Of a stretch of DNA of 64,000 nt, positions 10,470 through 18,334 are shown piece by piece. A program made the position numbers and the translations under genes. The notes beneath the pieces were generated by a model, which worked only from the letters and a program-made list of their open reading frames with translations, made no database searches and had not been told where the DNA came from. Numbering within the stretch: position 1 is the first letter of the stretch; every line of letters begins with the position of its first letter. Source of the stretch: CAWATZ01 sp963784995 (GTDB lineage Bacteria; Planctomycetota; Planctomycetia; Gemmatales; Gemmataceae); NCBI GenBank assembly GCA_963784995.1, contig CAWATZ010000013.1:248001-312000 (forward strand), read 5' to 3'.

Positions 10470-11085
10470 CGCTGGCGGTGTCCAGGCGGCTAAAGGTGAA
10501 CTTGCCCAAGCTCAAGCTAAAGCCAACGCAGAGGCAGCAGCAAAGGTCGGCGCGAACAAGGCAAACGTGGTTCCTGTACTGCGGATGGCACCGGCCGACC
10601 AACCGGGAAAACCAGGGGGCGAAGGAACGCCTCCGGGAGGGAAGCCGCCAGCGGGGCAACAAACACCACCTGCGGAACAGCCCGGTGCCCAACCAGGAGG
10701 AACGGGGACGCCTGCTACCCAGAACCCAGCACCCACACGACCCGCCCCACGGATTACTATCACTGACCAGACAGAAGGAGCATTCATCGCCAAGGTAGAA
10801 GTTCCCGGCAAAGGCAGCTTTTCAATCTTCGCCACCATCAAGAAAGTCGGAGATCGTCTTATTCTTGAGAAACTCGATGTTGGTGAAGCGACGAATGCAG
10901 CTGGACAGCCGTTGGGAACTTGGGCAGAAGCTCAGGGGCAGTTCGGTGCAGGTGATCTCCTTGCAGCGGCACGAGAATTGGGTCGCCTTAACGGCGCGAA
11001 AGTAGTTGAGATCCACGGGAGCGTGCGAGGGACTGGAGCGAGACCAGGTCATAAACCGAGGCCTATTATCGTGAAAGTTGACTGA
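10312..11085 (+). CDS. C-terminal toxin-like tip of the second module (frameshifted from its stalk)
   Basis: This frame is open from 10312 (after TAG at 10309) and overlaps the end of the preceding frame by about 150 nt. It reads through an Ala/Pro/Gly-rich linker (PGKPGGEGTPPGGKPPAGQQ) into a compact domain: ITITDQTEGAFIAKVEVPGK, GDRLILEKLDVGEA, LLAAARELGRLNGAKVVEIH, ending PGHKPRPIIVKVD. A +1 shift joins it to the upstream pretoxin; one extra base in the A-run near 10361-10364 (gggaaaacc) would explain it. The nearest start inside the frame is GTG at 10405. The fold is unknown to me; the toxin role is inferred from position. Confidence 0.6.
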   Translation, partial: PAPALPGKAAARAQGPGKPPPGAVSPATQAKVAAARANLGKAAGELGADGKPNAGGVQAAKGELAQAQAKANAEAAAKVGANKANVVPVLRMAPADQPGKPGGEGTPPGGKPPAGQQTPPAEQPGAQPGGTGTPATQNPAPTRPAPRITITDQTEGAFIAKVEVPGKGSFSIFATIKKVGDRLILEKLDVGEATNAAGQPLGTWAEAQGQFGAGDLLAAARELGRLNGAKVVEIHGSVRGTGARPGHKPRPIIVKVD

Positions 11086-11089
11086 ACCG

Positions 11090-11335
11090 ATGTATGACAT
11101 CAGAATCAAATCGATCAATCCTGAAACGGATCGAGTCCGGTTTGCCAAGGCAATGCTTCGCTATGCAAACCTCGGCTTGGTCGAGGCCCGGCAACTACTA
11201 GACCGACTCCTGGATGGCCAGTTCGTTGTCATCCGGTTTATGAACAAGATCGCAGCGGATAGTTTTGTCGAAGAGGCAACGTCGCTGGGTGCAGCAATCG
11301 AAGAGGAAACACATCAAAGTCAATCGCCAAGCTAG
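11090..11335 (+). CDS. Small candidate immunity protein resembling the L7/L12 C-terminal fold
   Basis: 81 residues starting at ATG 11090, four bases after the toxin tip's stop. The pattern MYDIRIKSINPETDRVRFAK, then LGLVEARQLLDRLLDGQFVV and LGAAIEEE, follows the beta-alpha-alpha-beta spacing of the ribosomal protein L7/L12 C-terminal domain (xVRxAKxLRxxxxLGLVEAKxLV). It lacks the L12 N-terminal dimerisation region and is not in a ribosomal operon, so it is a stand-alone domain. The tight spacing behind the tip suggests an immunity protein; this is an inference from context. Confidence 0.65.
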   Translation: MYDIRIKSINPETDRVRFAKAMLRYANLGLVEARQLLDRLLDGQFVVIRFMNKIAADSFVEEATSLGAAIEEETHQSQSPS

Positions 11336-11690
11336 AAAGAGGACGCAACTTGATTCTTTCGGTTCGCTCATGTTCTGGGTGGTTTTCGGGACCGGGACCG
11401 GAAAGGGGACGCAGACCGGAAAGGGGCCGGAAAGGGGACGCATGTAGTTTCACACAATCTTCATAATTCGGTCGTTTCGGGGATTCCTGTCTTTGTGTCG
11501 ATCGTACACGAGTTGCTGGGTGCCTGGTGATGCCGTTGGTTTCCCATAAACGACAGCCTCCGTTAGCAAACCGCGGTGACGGCGGCTCTATTGTCCTCAA
11601 CTGCGGCTCAGCCCGGAGAAATCACGGGACAGCCCTCCTTGTTTCTCGGCTCCACGCTGGCGTTCCTCGCCCCACAGGCAGCACCGTTTC
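11336..11690. other. Non-coding stretch with R1 repeat before the sulfatase
   Basis: No gene is visible. It contains short GACCGGAAAGGGG runs (11390-11430), the R1 repeat copy B (11429-11618), and about 70 bp leading to the sulfatase start. R1 therefore lies where the sulfatase promoter would be expected. Confidence 0.55.
11429..11618. repeat. R1 repeat, copy B (190 bp)
   Basis: Same length and order of blocks as copy A at 6821-7010: GGAAAGGGGACGCATG, CTTCATAATTCGGTCGTT, CCTGTCTTTGTGTCGATCGT, CCGTTAGCAAACCGCGGTGA and CAGCCCGGAG, with scattered substitutions. Confidence 0.8.
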
Positions 11691-13415
11691 ATGAACCCGC
11701 GCACCCGGTTTGTCCTGGTCCTGTCGTCCGTCCTGCTCACCTGCTGGTTTCTCGGGTCTGGTCCCAGCCCGGCCGCGGAGGCCCGGCCGCCGAACGTCGT
11801 CCTGCTCATCACCGACGACCAGGGCTACGGCGACCTGGCCTGTCACGGCAACCCGATCCTCCAGACGCCCAACCTCGACCGCCTTCACGGTCAGAGCGTG
11901 CGGCTGACCAACTTCCACGTCGATCCGACCTGTTCCCCCACGCGCTCCGCCCTGATGACCGGCCGCTATTCCTCACGGGTGGGCGTCTGGCACACGGTCA
12001 TGGGCCGATCACTGCTGCGCAAGGACGAGGTCACGCTGGCCAACGTCTTCGCCAGCAGCGGCTACCGCACCGGCCTGTTCGGCAAGTGGCACCTGGGCGA
12101 CAACTATCCCTACCGTCCCCAGGACCGCGGCTTCCAGGAGGTGCTGACCCACGGCGGCGGCGGCATCGGCAACACCCCCGACATCTGGGGCAACAACTAC
12201 TTCGACGACACCCTGCGGCACAACGGCAAGCTGGAGAAGGTCAGCGGCTACTGCACCGACGTCTTCTTCCAGGCGGCGCTGCGCTTCATCGAGCAGAACA
12301 AGGAGCGTCCCTTCTTCGCCTACCTGCCCACCAACGCGCCGCACGCTCCGTACAACGTCGCCGAGAAGTACAGCAAGCCGTACCTGGAGAAGGGCGTGCC
12401 GGCAGCGCGGGCCCAGTTTTACGGCATGATCGCCAACATCGACGAGAACGTCGGCCGGCTGCTGGCCCGGCTTGCGGAGTGGGGCCTGGACAGCAACACG
12501 ATCGTGATCTTCATGACCGACAACGGCACGGCGGCCGGCTTCACGGAGAAACCGCAATCGGGCTACAACGCCGGCATGCGCGGCTTCAAGGGGTCGGAGT
12601 ACGACGGCGGCCATCGCGTGCCCTGCTTCCTGTGCTGGCCCGGCCAGCTGGAGCCCGGCCGGGACGTGGCCCGGCTCAGCGCCCACGTGGACCTGCTGCC
12701 GACGCTCATTGACCTGTGCGGCCTGAAGCGGCCGGACAACGTGGCCTTCGACGGCCGCAGTCTCCGGCCGCTGCTGACCGGCAAGGGCGACTGGCCGGAG
12801 CGGACCCTGCTGGTCCATTCGCAGCGGATCGACCATCCCCAGAAGTGGCGCAAGTGCGCCGTGATGACCGAGCACTGGCGGCTGATCAACGGCACGGAAC
12901 TGTATGACGTGAGCAAGGACCCGGGACAGAAGCAGGACGTGGCCGGCCAGCATGCCAAGGTCGTCGCCGAGTTGCGGACGGCCTACGAACGCTGGTATGC
13001 GGACATTTCCCGGCGCTTCGACGAATACTGCGAGATCACTGTCGGCTCGGAGAAAGAGAACCCGTCGCAGCTGGCCTGCCACGACTGGCACGGCGAGCCT
13101 GCCCCATCCGGACAGGCGATGGTCCGGCAGCGGATCAAGGCCAACGGCTTCTGGGCCCTGGACGTGGCCCGCGCCGGCAAGTACGAGATCACCCTGCGGC
13201 AGCAACCGGCGGTGGCCCGCTTTGCGATCGAGGCGGTCACGGCCCGGCTGAGCGTCGGCGGAGTCGACGTGAGCCGGCCGGTGCCGCCGGGGGCGACGGC
13301 GGTGACGTTCAAGGTCGATCTCAAGCGAGGCAGCACCCGGCTGCAGACCTGGCTGACCGACAAGGACGGCGCGTCACGCGGGGCGTACTTTGTCGAGGTG
13401 AAGCATCAGGAATGA
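11691..13415 (+). CDS. Secreted sulfatase (arylsulfatase family)
   Basis: 574 residues. Residues 1-29 form a signal peptide (hydrophobic FVLVLSSVLLTCWFLG, cleavage near AEA). The alkaline-phosphatase-like core follows: NVVLLITDDQGYGD with metal-binding Asp42-Asp43, and the sulfatase signature CSPTRSALMTGRY, where Cys81 in CxPxR would be converted to formylglycine. GKWHLG and MTDNGTAAG are further family motifs. It hydrolyses sulfate esters, probably of polysaccharides, outside the cytoplasm. Planctomycetes carry many such enzymes. The C-terminal 100 residues (from about 470) look like an extra beta-rich domain. No maturation enzyme or transporter is adjacent, so the substrate cannot be told. 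The gene begins just downstream of the R1 repeat. Confidence 0.93.
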   Translation: MNPRTRFVLVLSSVLLTCWFLGSGPSPAAEARPPNVVLLITDDQGYGDLACHGNPILQTPNLDRLHGQSVRLTNFHVDPTCSPTRSALMTGRYSSRVGVWHTVMGRSLLRKDEVTLANVFASSGYRTGLFGKWHLGDNYPYRPQDRGFQEVLTHGGGGIGNTPDIWGNNYFDDTLRHNGKLEKVSGYCTDVFFQAALRFIEQNKERPFFAYLPTNAPHAPYNVAEKYSKPYLEKGVPAARAQFYGMIANIDENVGRLLARLAEWGLDSNTIVIFMTDNGTAAGFTEKPQSGYNAGMRGFKGSEYDGGHRVPCFLCWPGQLEPGRDVARLSAHVDLLPTLIDLCGLKRPDNVAFDGRSLRPLLTGKGDWPERTLLVHSQRIDHPQKWRKCAVMTEHWRLINGTELYDVSKDPGQKQDVAGQHAKVVAELRTAYERWYADISRRFDEYCEITVGSEKENPSQLACHDWHGEPAPSGQAMVRQRIKANGFWALDVARAGKYEITLRQQPAVARFAIEAVTARLSVGGVDVSRPVPPGATAVTFKVDLKRGSTRLQTWLTDKDGASRGAYFVEVKHQE

Positions 13416-13515
13416 CCGGGTGATGCCGGACCGCCAGCGGTTACGCGATTCCGGTTGCCTGAAGCGCGGTTTGCCGGAATAATAGATGGAAGTTCACCAG
13501 TCCCAGGAAGTTGCC

Positions 13516-13763
13516 ATGAACGTCTACGAAACATCCGCGACCGTGCAAGAGCAGGGCCAGGTTCACGTTGCCGGCGTGCCGTTTGCGCCTGGCACCGAGG
13601 TCGAGGTCACGATCACCCCCAAAGCGCGCCCGAGGATCAAGGGACGCATTCGGACAACAGCGCCCTGGCCGCGTCACGCGACCGGATGCGGGAGCTGTTC
13701 CGCACCATCAAGGGGTTCCGCAACGTGCCCCGGATACCGCGTGAGGAGCTGTATGAACCCTGA
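13516..13763 (+). pseudogene. VapB-like antitoxin, frameshifted first copy
   Basis: It starts MNVYETSATVQEQGQ and VAGVPFAPGTEVEVTI, nearly the same as the intact gene 300 bp downstream. After PKARP (about 13632) the family sequence continues only in another frame (RMRELFRTIKGFRNVPRIPR, then EELYEP and TGA at 13763). A single indel near 13625-13640 therefore breaks a tandem duplicate. In this frame the sequence reads on into the second copy, giving an artificial fused protein. A purine-rich AGGAAG precedes the ATG. Confidence 0.55.
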
Positions 13764-13815
13764 TCCTCCGCTCGCCGCGACAATGGATGGTAGTTTTCCA
13801 ACAAGAGGCATAGCC

Positions 13816-14064
13816 ATGAACACGTACGCAACAACCGCGACGGTGGAAGATCACGGCGAGGTGCGCGTGACCGGCGTGCCGTTCGCGCCGGGAACCGAAG
13901 TAGAGGTCACTATCAAGCCGGCCCAGAATGGTGGGCAGGCGACGGCTGCGGCGCCGACCGACCGCGCAGCGCGGCTCTTCGCAGCCCTGGACAAGGCAAG
14001 AAACACGGAGCCGGTCGGGCCACTGCGCCGCGAGGAGCTGTATGACCGCAAAGTTCTTCGTTGA
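13816..14064 (+). CDS. VapB-like antitoxin (intact copy)
   Basis: 82 residues: MNTYATTATVEDHGEVRVTG, VPFAPGTEVEVTI, then RAARLFAALDKARN and RREELYDRKVLR. The N-terminal beta-rich half resembles short AbrB/VapB-like DNA-binding antitoxins, and the charged C-terminus would bind the toxin. Its last 23 bases overlap the start of a PIN-domain frame at 14042, the usual coupling for vapBC. An AAGAGG motif sits upstream of the ATG. The partner toxin is truncated, so this may now be an orphan antitoxin. Confidence 0.65.
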   Translation: MNTYATTATVEDHGEVRVTGVPFAPGTEVEVTIKPAQNGGQATAAAPTDRAARLFAALDKARNTEPVGPLRREELYDRKVLR

Positions 14065-14152
14065 CACAAACGTCCTTGTCTGCGCTGCGTCGAAAGCTCC
14101 CGAGGATCAGGAGAAGCGGCAAAGAATCTCCGGTGACAATCGCCCTTTCTGA
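14042..14152 (+). pseudogene. vapC: VapC PIN-domain toxin, N-terminal fragment
   Basis: The frame gives MTAKFFVDTNVLVCAASKAP, the PIN-domain start with its first acidic residue in FVDTNVLV, and stops after 36 residues. PIN toxins are about 130 residues, so the catalytic core is lost. Sequence homologous to the R1 repeat begins at about 14156, right after the stop, suggesting that arrival of R1 or an associated deletion removed the rest. Confidence 0.7.
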
Positions 14153-14155
14153 TTG

Positions 14156-14264
14156 CGTCAATCGCACGCGAATTGCTGCGTGCCCAAAGACGCCATTGCT
14201 TTCCTCATCGGGACAGCCTCCGTTAGCAAACCGCGGTGACGGCGGCTCAACTGTCACCAACTGC
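14156..14264. repeat. R1 repeat, partial copy C
   Basis: It aligns with the 3' part of copies A and B, sharing GACAGCCTCCGTTAGCAAAC and CGCGGTGACGGCGGCTC, but lacks the GGAAAGGGGACGCATG end. It directly follows the truncated VapC. The rest of the gap to 14400 shows no gene. Confidence 0.65.
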
Positions 14265-14400
14265 ACAGCCAAATCCCGCAGGGCCAATTCATCCCGATTC
14301 TCCTGGCAGGTCAACGCCCCAGGTACTCTGGAATCTGCTTGCCTTTCTGGCCGGCGTCGCGTAATTTACAAAAACACACTCCTCTCCTCCGGGTTAAACC

Positions 14401-14865
14401 ATGCAGGGGCCAAGCAGCCGATCTTTGGTGCGTTTGCTGACCGGCACGGTGGCGACCGTGCTGGCGGGTGTGCTGTTTGCGCCCTCGGCAGTGCGGGCAA
14501 GTTGTGGCGACCACGTCGTCCTCCGCTCCAGGGCGAGTCCTGCGACGCTCCCGGCTGCCTCACCCGAAGGTGGGATGAGAGGCAAGCCTCTCGCGTCTCC
14601 CGGGCCAGCAGCGGCCCACCAAAGCCCCTCCGCTCCCAGCAATGGCCCCACGCCTTGCTCGGGGCCGAGGTGTTCGCGGGCTCCCCGATCGTTGCCGGCC
14701 GTGCCCCTGACAAGCGCCCCGGAGCGTGAGCCCAAAACGGCCCTGCCGGTCCTGCTCCTGCCGCTGCCGGCAACACGAGCGTGCGCCCGTTGGATCGATG
14801 GCTCCTCACCGCAGCGACCCTGTCGCCGGGGGGCCGAGGTCTATCACCCCCCACGTCCTGCCTGA
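14401..14865 (+). CDS. Small secreted Cys-containing protein
   Basis: 154 residues starting at ATG 14401. An N-terminal signal peptide (LVRLLTGTVATVLAGVLFAP, cleavage near VRA) is followed by SCGDHVVL, a Pro/Ser-rich middle with PCSGPRCSR, and the end YHPPRPA. I recall the SCGDYV / PCxGPxCS / YHPPR pattern from hypothetical planctomycete exported proteins. The function is unknown. The conserved cysteine pairs suggest disulfides or metal binding outside the cytoplasm. Confidence 0.6.
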   Translation: MQGPSSRSLVRLLTGTVATVLAGVLFAPSAVRASCGDHVVLRSRASPATLPAASPEGGMRGKPLASPGPAAAHQSPSAPSNGPTPCSGPRCSRAPRSLPAVPLTSAPEREPKTALPVLLLPLPATRACARWIDGSSPQRPCRRGAEVYHPPRPA

Positions 14866-15002
14866 CCAGGTTGCAAGCGCACTCCGACCGAGCCGCTGAT
14901 GGTGCGGGCCATCGGCTGCGCGGACGGTCCAAGTTCCAGCCTGGCGCTGCTGTGTGGTGATTCTGCAATCGATCAATTCGTAATCCTGTTTTGGAGGGCC
15001 TC

Positions 15003-16436
15003 ATGGTCTTGTTTCGTCGCTGCTCCGCTTTCAGACCGAGAAGGGAGCAACCACCCGATCCGATCGGTAAACGGCTGGCTGCGGGGGGACTCGGATTGCT
15101 GCTGTTCCTCGCCGCCGGCGTCTGCGATGCCCAGGAGCCGGCACGTCCTGACAAGAAGCTGTTTCCCGAGTGGAAGAGCGGCATGCCGCCACTTGACCCG
15201 AAGGCGCTCGAGGACCCCAGGGTGGCCGCGGCCGCTGCTGCGTTCCTCGAAAAGGCTTACGAAGGCGAGACCCCTCCGGAAAGCGTGCGGATGCTGGCAG
15301 CGATCTTGCGCGGCTCTAGGATGGGACCGGGTGAGGGCTGGTTCGGCCCGGCCCAGACGCGCTTTGACTGGAAGTGGCTCGTCGCTCGCTACGGCGTGGA
15401 CGCCGAGAAGGGTGGCATTCCCCGCAGCCGGGTCCGCGGGCCGGACGCCCTGTTCGCACGCCTGGACCGCAACAAGGACGGCGTCATCACCCCGGACGAC
15501 CTCGACTGGTCGGAGCGCAGCCCCTACGTCCAGATGTCGCAGCTGAGCAGCCGGCTGTTCCGGAAGCTGAACGCGGAAGAGAATGGCCGCCTCACCAAGG
15601 AGGAGCTGGCCCAGTTCTTCGAGAAGGCCGCCAAGGGGAAGGACCACCTCTCCGCCGACGATTTCAACGACGCCCTGCTGGCCGGCATGTTCGCCGCCAG
15701 GGGTCGGTCGAGTGAGGGGCCGAAGCAGGCGGTGCTGCTGCGGGGGCTGTTTGCCGGCGAGCTGGGGTCGATGAACGAGGGGCCCAGGGTCAATCAGCCG
15801 GCGCCGGACTTCACCTTGAAGACGGTCGATGGCAAGAGCACGGTCCAGCTCGGCAAACTGATTGGCCCAAAGCCGGTGGTGCTGATTTTCGGCAGTTTCA
15901 CCTGAGGGCCCTTCCGGGCCCAGTTTGGGTCCCTCGAAGAGCTGAAGCGGCGTTATGGCGACCGGGTCGAGTTTCTGGCCGTCTACGTGCGGGAGGCCCA
16001 CCCCACCGACGGCTGGCGGATGGCCTCCAACGACCGGGCTGGGATTGCCATCAAGCAGCCCCGCGAACAGGACGAGCGCGTGGGGGTGGCAAAGACGTGC
16101 TGCCAGGTGCTGCAAATCAACATGCCGATGGTAGTGGACGAAATGGACGACCGTGTCGGCCATGCCTACAGCGGCATGCCGGACCGGACGTACCTCATTG
16201 ACCGCGAAGGCCGGGTGGCCTACAAGGGCGGCCGGGGTCCGTTCGGCTTCAAGCCGAACGAGCTGGAGCAGGCCCTGGTCATGGCGTTGCTGGAGCAGGA
16301 ACCCGTTGCCCCCAAGAAATCGGAGCGGCTCCCCATGTTGCCGAATGAAGAAGCCTGGAAACGATTGCCCGGCGCCCCGAGACCGTCCAGCCGTTGCCGG
16401 CCTGGGCCCGGCTGCTGGCCGGCCCGCTGCCGCTGA
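15003..16436 (+). CDS. EF-hand / iodothyronine-deiodinase-like selenoprotein (in-frame UGA at 15903)
   Basis: Start ATG 15003 with GGAGGG just upstream. Residues 1-46 are a signal/anchor (GLGLLLFLAAGVCDA). EF-hand DRNKDGVITPDD and a weaker one (NAEENGRLTKEE) follow. A redoxin domain begins at NQPAPDFTLKTVDGK and reaches VVLIFGSFT, then TGA (15903-15905, codon 301), then GPFRAQFGSLEELKRRYG, AVYVREAHPTDGW, MPMVVDEMDD and YKGGRGPFGF. This matches the deiodinase family around its selenocysteine (FGSxTUPPF and EAHxSDGW), so UGA is read here as Sec; no start signal is needed downstream because homology is continuous. A SECIS-like hairpin follows at 15916-15933. Bacterial relatives are thiol-redox enzymes, so thyroid-type activity should not be assumed. 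The frame leaves the family near 16375, probably by a 1-nt indel joining it to the next frame. Confidence 0.82.
15916..15933 (+). promoter_or_regulatory. SECIS-like hairpin behind the deiodinase UGA
   Basis: GGGCCC, loop AGTTT, then GGGTCCC forms a six-pair stem with one bulged T. It begins 10 nt after the UGA, and the loop G is about 21 nt from the U of UGA. This fits the place and size of bacterial SECIS elements recognised by SelB. Folding was judged by eye. Confidence 0.6.
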
Positions 16437-17572
16437 CCACCGCCCGGATGCTCGAGCTGGACGCCCTGCACCGGACCGGCAACCGTCTCGATCCAAAGCT
16501 GCGCGGCCTGGTCCGCTGGGCCGCCGCCGACGCCAATCATTGTGACTATGCCAAAGCCATCGCCGCCGCCGACCTGCGCCGCAGCGGCGTGACCGAGGCC
16601 GAACTGCGCGCGCTCACCACCGACCCGGGCCGGCTGTCCGCGGGGGAACGGGCGGCGGTCGCGTTCGCCCGCAAGATGATGACCAGGGCCCACGCCGTCG
16701 CGGACGCCGAGGTGAAGCAGTTGCTGGAGCTGCTCGGCGACGAGCGGGTCGTCGCCCTGGTGGCCCTGCTGGCCCACGCTAGTTTCCAGGACCGGATCTT
16801 TCTGGCGGTCAACGTCCAGGTCGAGCCCGGAGGACCACTGCCGCCGTTGACCGTGACGTTCGTCCGGGCCGGGCCGCAGCCGCCGGCCCACAAATCCGTC
16901 CCAACCCCCAAGGGCGAGCAGAACGGAGCATCTGGCAAACTCGCGCCGGCTGGCCCCGAGTGGCGCGGGTTCCAGGAGTCCCTGGAGAAGCAGAAGGAGC
17001 GAGTCGGACGCATCCGGGTGCCGTCGCCCGAGGAGGTGCTGAAACGGCTCGGGCCCGACCATCCGGCCGCCTGGCAGACCGGCATCCGCTGGAGCCGGGT
17101 CTGCTACGCGTTTCAACCGGAGCTGACCGACGGCTGGTTTGCCTGCACGGGGGCGTTCCGCCAGGAGGCGAAGCTGGACCCGCTGTTCCAGCAGCGCATC
17201 TTCTGGGTCGTGACGCAGTCGCTGCAGTGCTTCTACTGAATGGGCCACACGGAAATGTGCCTCGCGGTCGCGGGGCTCTCGGAGGAAGAGGTCAACGACA
17301 TGACGCGCCGCCTGGCCGGCAACTGGTCGAGCTTCTCCCCGGCGGAACGGGCCGCCCTTGCCTTCACCCGCAAGCAGGCCCAGGACCCGGCGTCCATCTC
17401 CGACGCCGACGTGCGCGAACTGGAGCGACACTACGGCCGGGACGGGGCCTGGCAGGTGATCTGGTGGGCCTCGCGCTGTCACTACATGACGAAGGTCGCT
17501 GATGCGTTTCAGCTGCCGCTGGAGCGGGAGAACCCGTTCTGGACTATGCCGGGGGCCAAGAGGAGCAAATAA
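16379..17572 (+). CDS. AhpD/carboxymuconolactone-decarboxylase-like selenoprotein (in-frame UGA at 17237)
   Basis: The coding sequence runs from ETVQPLPAWARLLAGPLPLT and has two CMD-type helical domains. The first contains AAADANHCDYAKAIAAADL and the second FWVVTQSLQCFY, TGA, then MGHTEMCLAVAGL. TGA (17237-17239) replaces the second Cys of an AhpD-type CxxC, giving CFY-U with the usual nearby His; the frame then continues in family sequence (AERAALAFTRKQAQD) to TAA at 17572. AhpD proteins reduce peroxiredoxins or act as thiol peroxidases. No good start codon or ribosome site exists (TTG 16394 is the first candidate), and the upstream frame runs smoothly into this one if one C is added near 16375-16378, so both frames are probably one 856-residue double-Sec protein. 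Confidence 0.78.
17242..17262 (+). promoter_or_regulatory. SECIS-like hairpin behind the AhpD UGA
   Basis: GGG, bulged C, CACA, loop CGGAAA, TGTG, CCT: seven pairs (one G-T) with a single bulge on the 5' side. It starts two bases after the UGA, and the loop lies about 14-19 nt from its U. Size and spacing are compatible with a bacterial SECIS, but this was judged by eye. Confidence 0.5.
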
Positions 17573-17574
17573 GC

Positions 17575-17631
17575 GAGCCGGGAGCGTCAGCTCCCGGATT
17601 CTCCGACGAAGAATCCGGGAGCTCCCGGCTC
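17575..17631. terminator. Nested inverted repeat between convergent genes
   Basis: GAGCCGGGA pairs with TCCCGGCTC and, inside, GCTCCCGGATTCT pairs with AGAATCCGGGAGC around the loop CCGACGA. It starts three bases after the stop of the selenoprotein gene and lies before the end of the minus-strand gene at 17666. It probably ends transcription from both sides and may also be a dispersed REP-type element. Confidence 0.65.
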
Positions 17632-17665
17632 GCCCGCTCCTGATTACCTGACAGTCAATAAAGTG

Positions 17666-18292
17666 TTACCAGCGCACCTGCTCGGCCGGCTCGCAGACGC
17701 CGAGCCGGCAGGCCAGCTGCTCGAACTGGTCGAGCTGCTCCGGCTGTGAGCTGTGCAGATGTTCGCCTTCGGTGATCAGCTTCAGCTGATCGTCGCGCGG
17801 AATGCCGTGCTGACGGAGGATGCGCTCGAATGGCTCGAGGTCCTGGGCGTAGACGACCAGGAGCTTGTGCTCGTCGAACTGCACTTCCATCGGCTCGGAC
17901 GCGGAGATGACGGCGGTGCCGGTGCAGCCGTCGTGCAGCAGCAGCGTCTCGTAGTCGCAGAAGTGACTCATCAGCACGGGCAGATCGATCTGCTCGCGGA
18001 GCAGGTCGCGGTGGTTGGCCCCCTCGCAGTGGTGGCTGGTTTCCAGGACCACGTCCACCACGGGGCCGAGGGGATCGAGCAGCTCCAGGAAGACGTCGAA
18101 GAGCTTCTCGCGGGACACGGCGGCCGCCAGCACCGGGATCTCCAGTCCGGCCCTGGCGTCGCGGTAAACGTCGATCCGGAATCCCTGGCGGGGGACAACC
18201 GGCAGCTGGGGACCGGGACGGATGGCGTCGGTCAACCAGAAGTCACCGTAGCGGTCCACCTGCAGATGCGCAGCCAACTTCTCGGCGCTCAC
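17666..18292 (-). CDS. Conserved hypothetical protein
   Basis: About 208 residues, acidic and soluble-looking, with no signal peptide or membrane segment. It starts near VSAEKLAAHLQVDRYGDFWL (GTG 18292; the frame is open to 18334, which would add 14 residues). A stretch VLETSHHCEGANHRDLLREQ is followed by PVLMSHFCDYETLLLHDGCT, and the end is rich in Gln/Glu/Leu. It looks like a planctomycete-specific family; I cannot assign a function. Strong codon bias supports it as a real gene. Confidence 0.6.
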   Translation of the reverse strand: MSAEKLAAHLQVDRYGDFWLTDAIRPGPQLPVVPRQGFRIDVYRDARAGLEIPVLAAAVSREKLFDVFLELLDPLGPVVDVVLETSHHCEGANHRDLLREQIDLPVLMSHFCDYETLLLHDGCTGTAVISASEPMEVQFDEHKLLVVYAQDLEPFERILRQHGIPRDDQLKLITEGEHLHSSQPEQLDQFEQLACRLGVCEPAEQVRW

Positions 18293-18334
18293 GTTAACCT
18301 CTTGCGAAACAGAGGAGGAACACGGGCGGATCAA

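Noticed and set aside
15903..15905. Plain stop codon ending a truncated redoxin
   Set aside because: Family homology continues in the same frame for 150 codons and the codon sits at the known Sec position.
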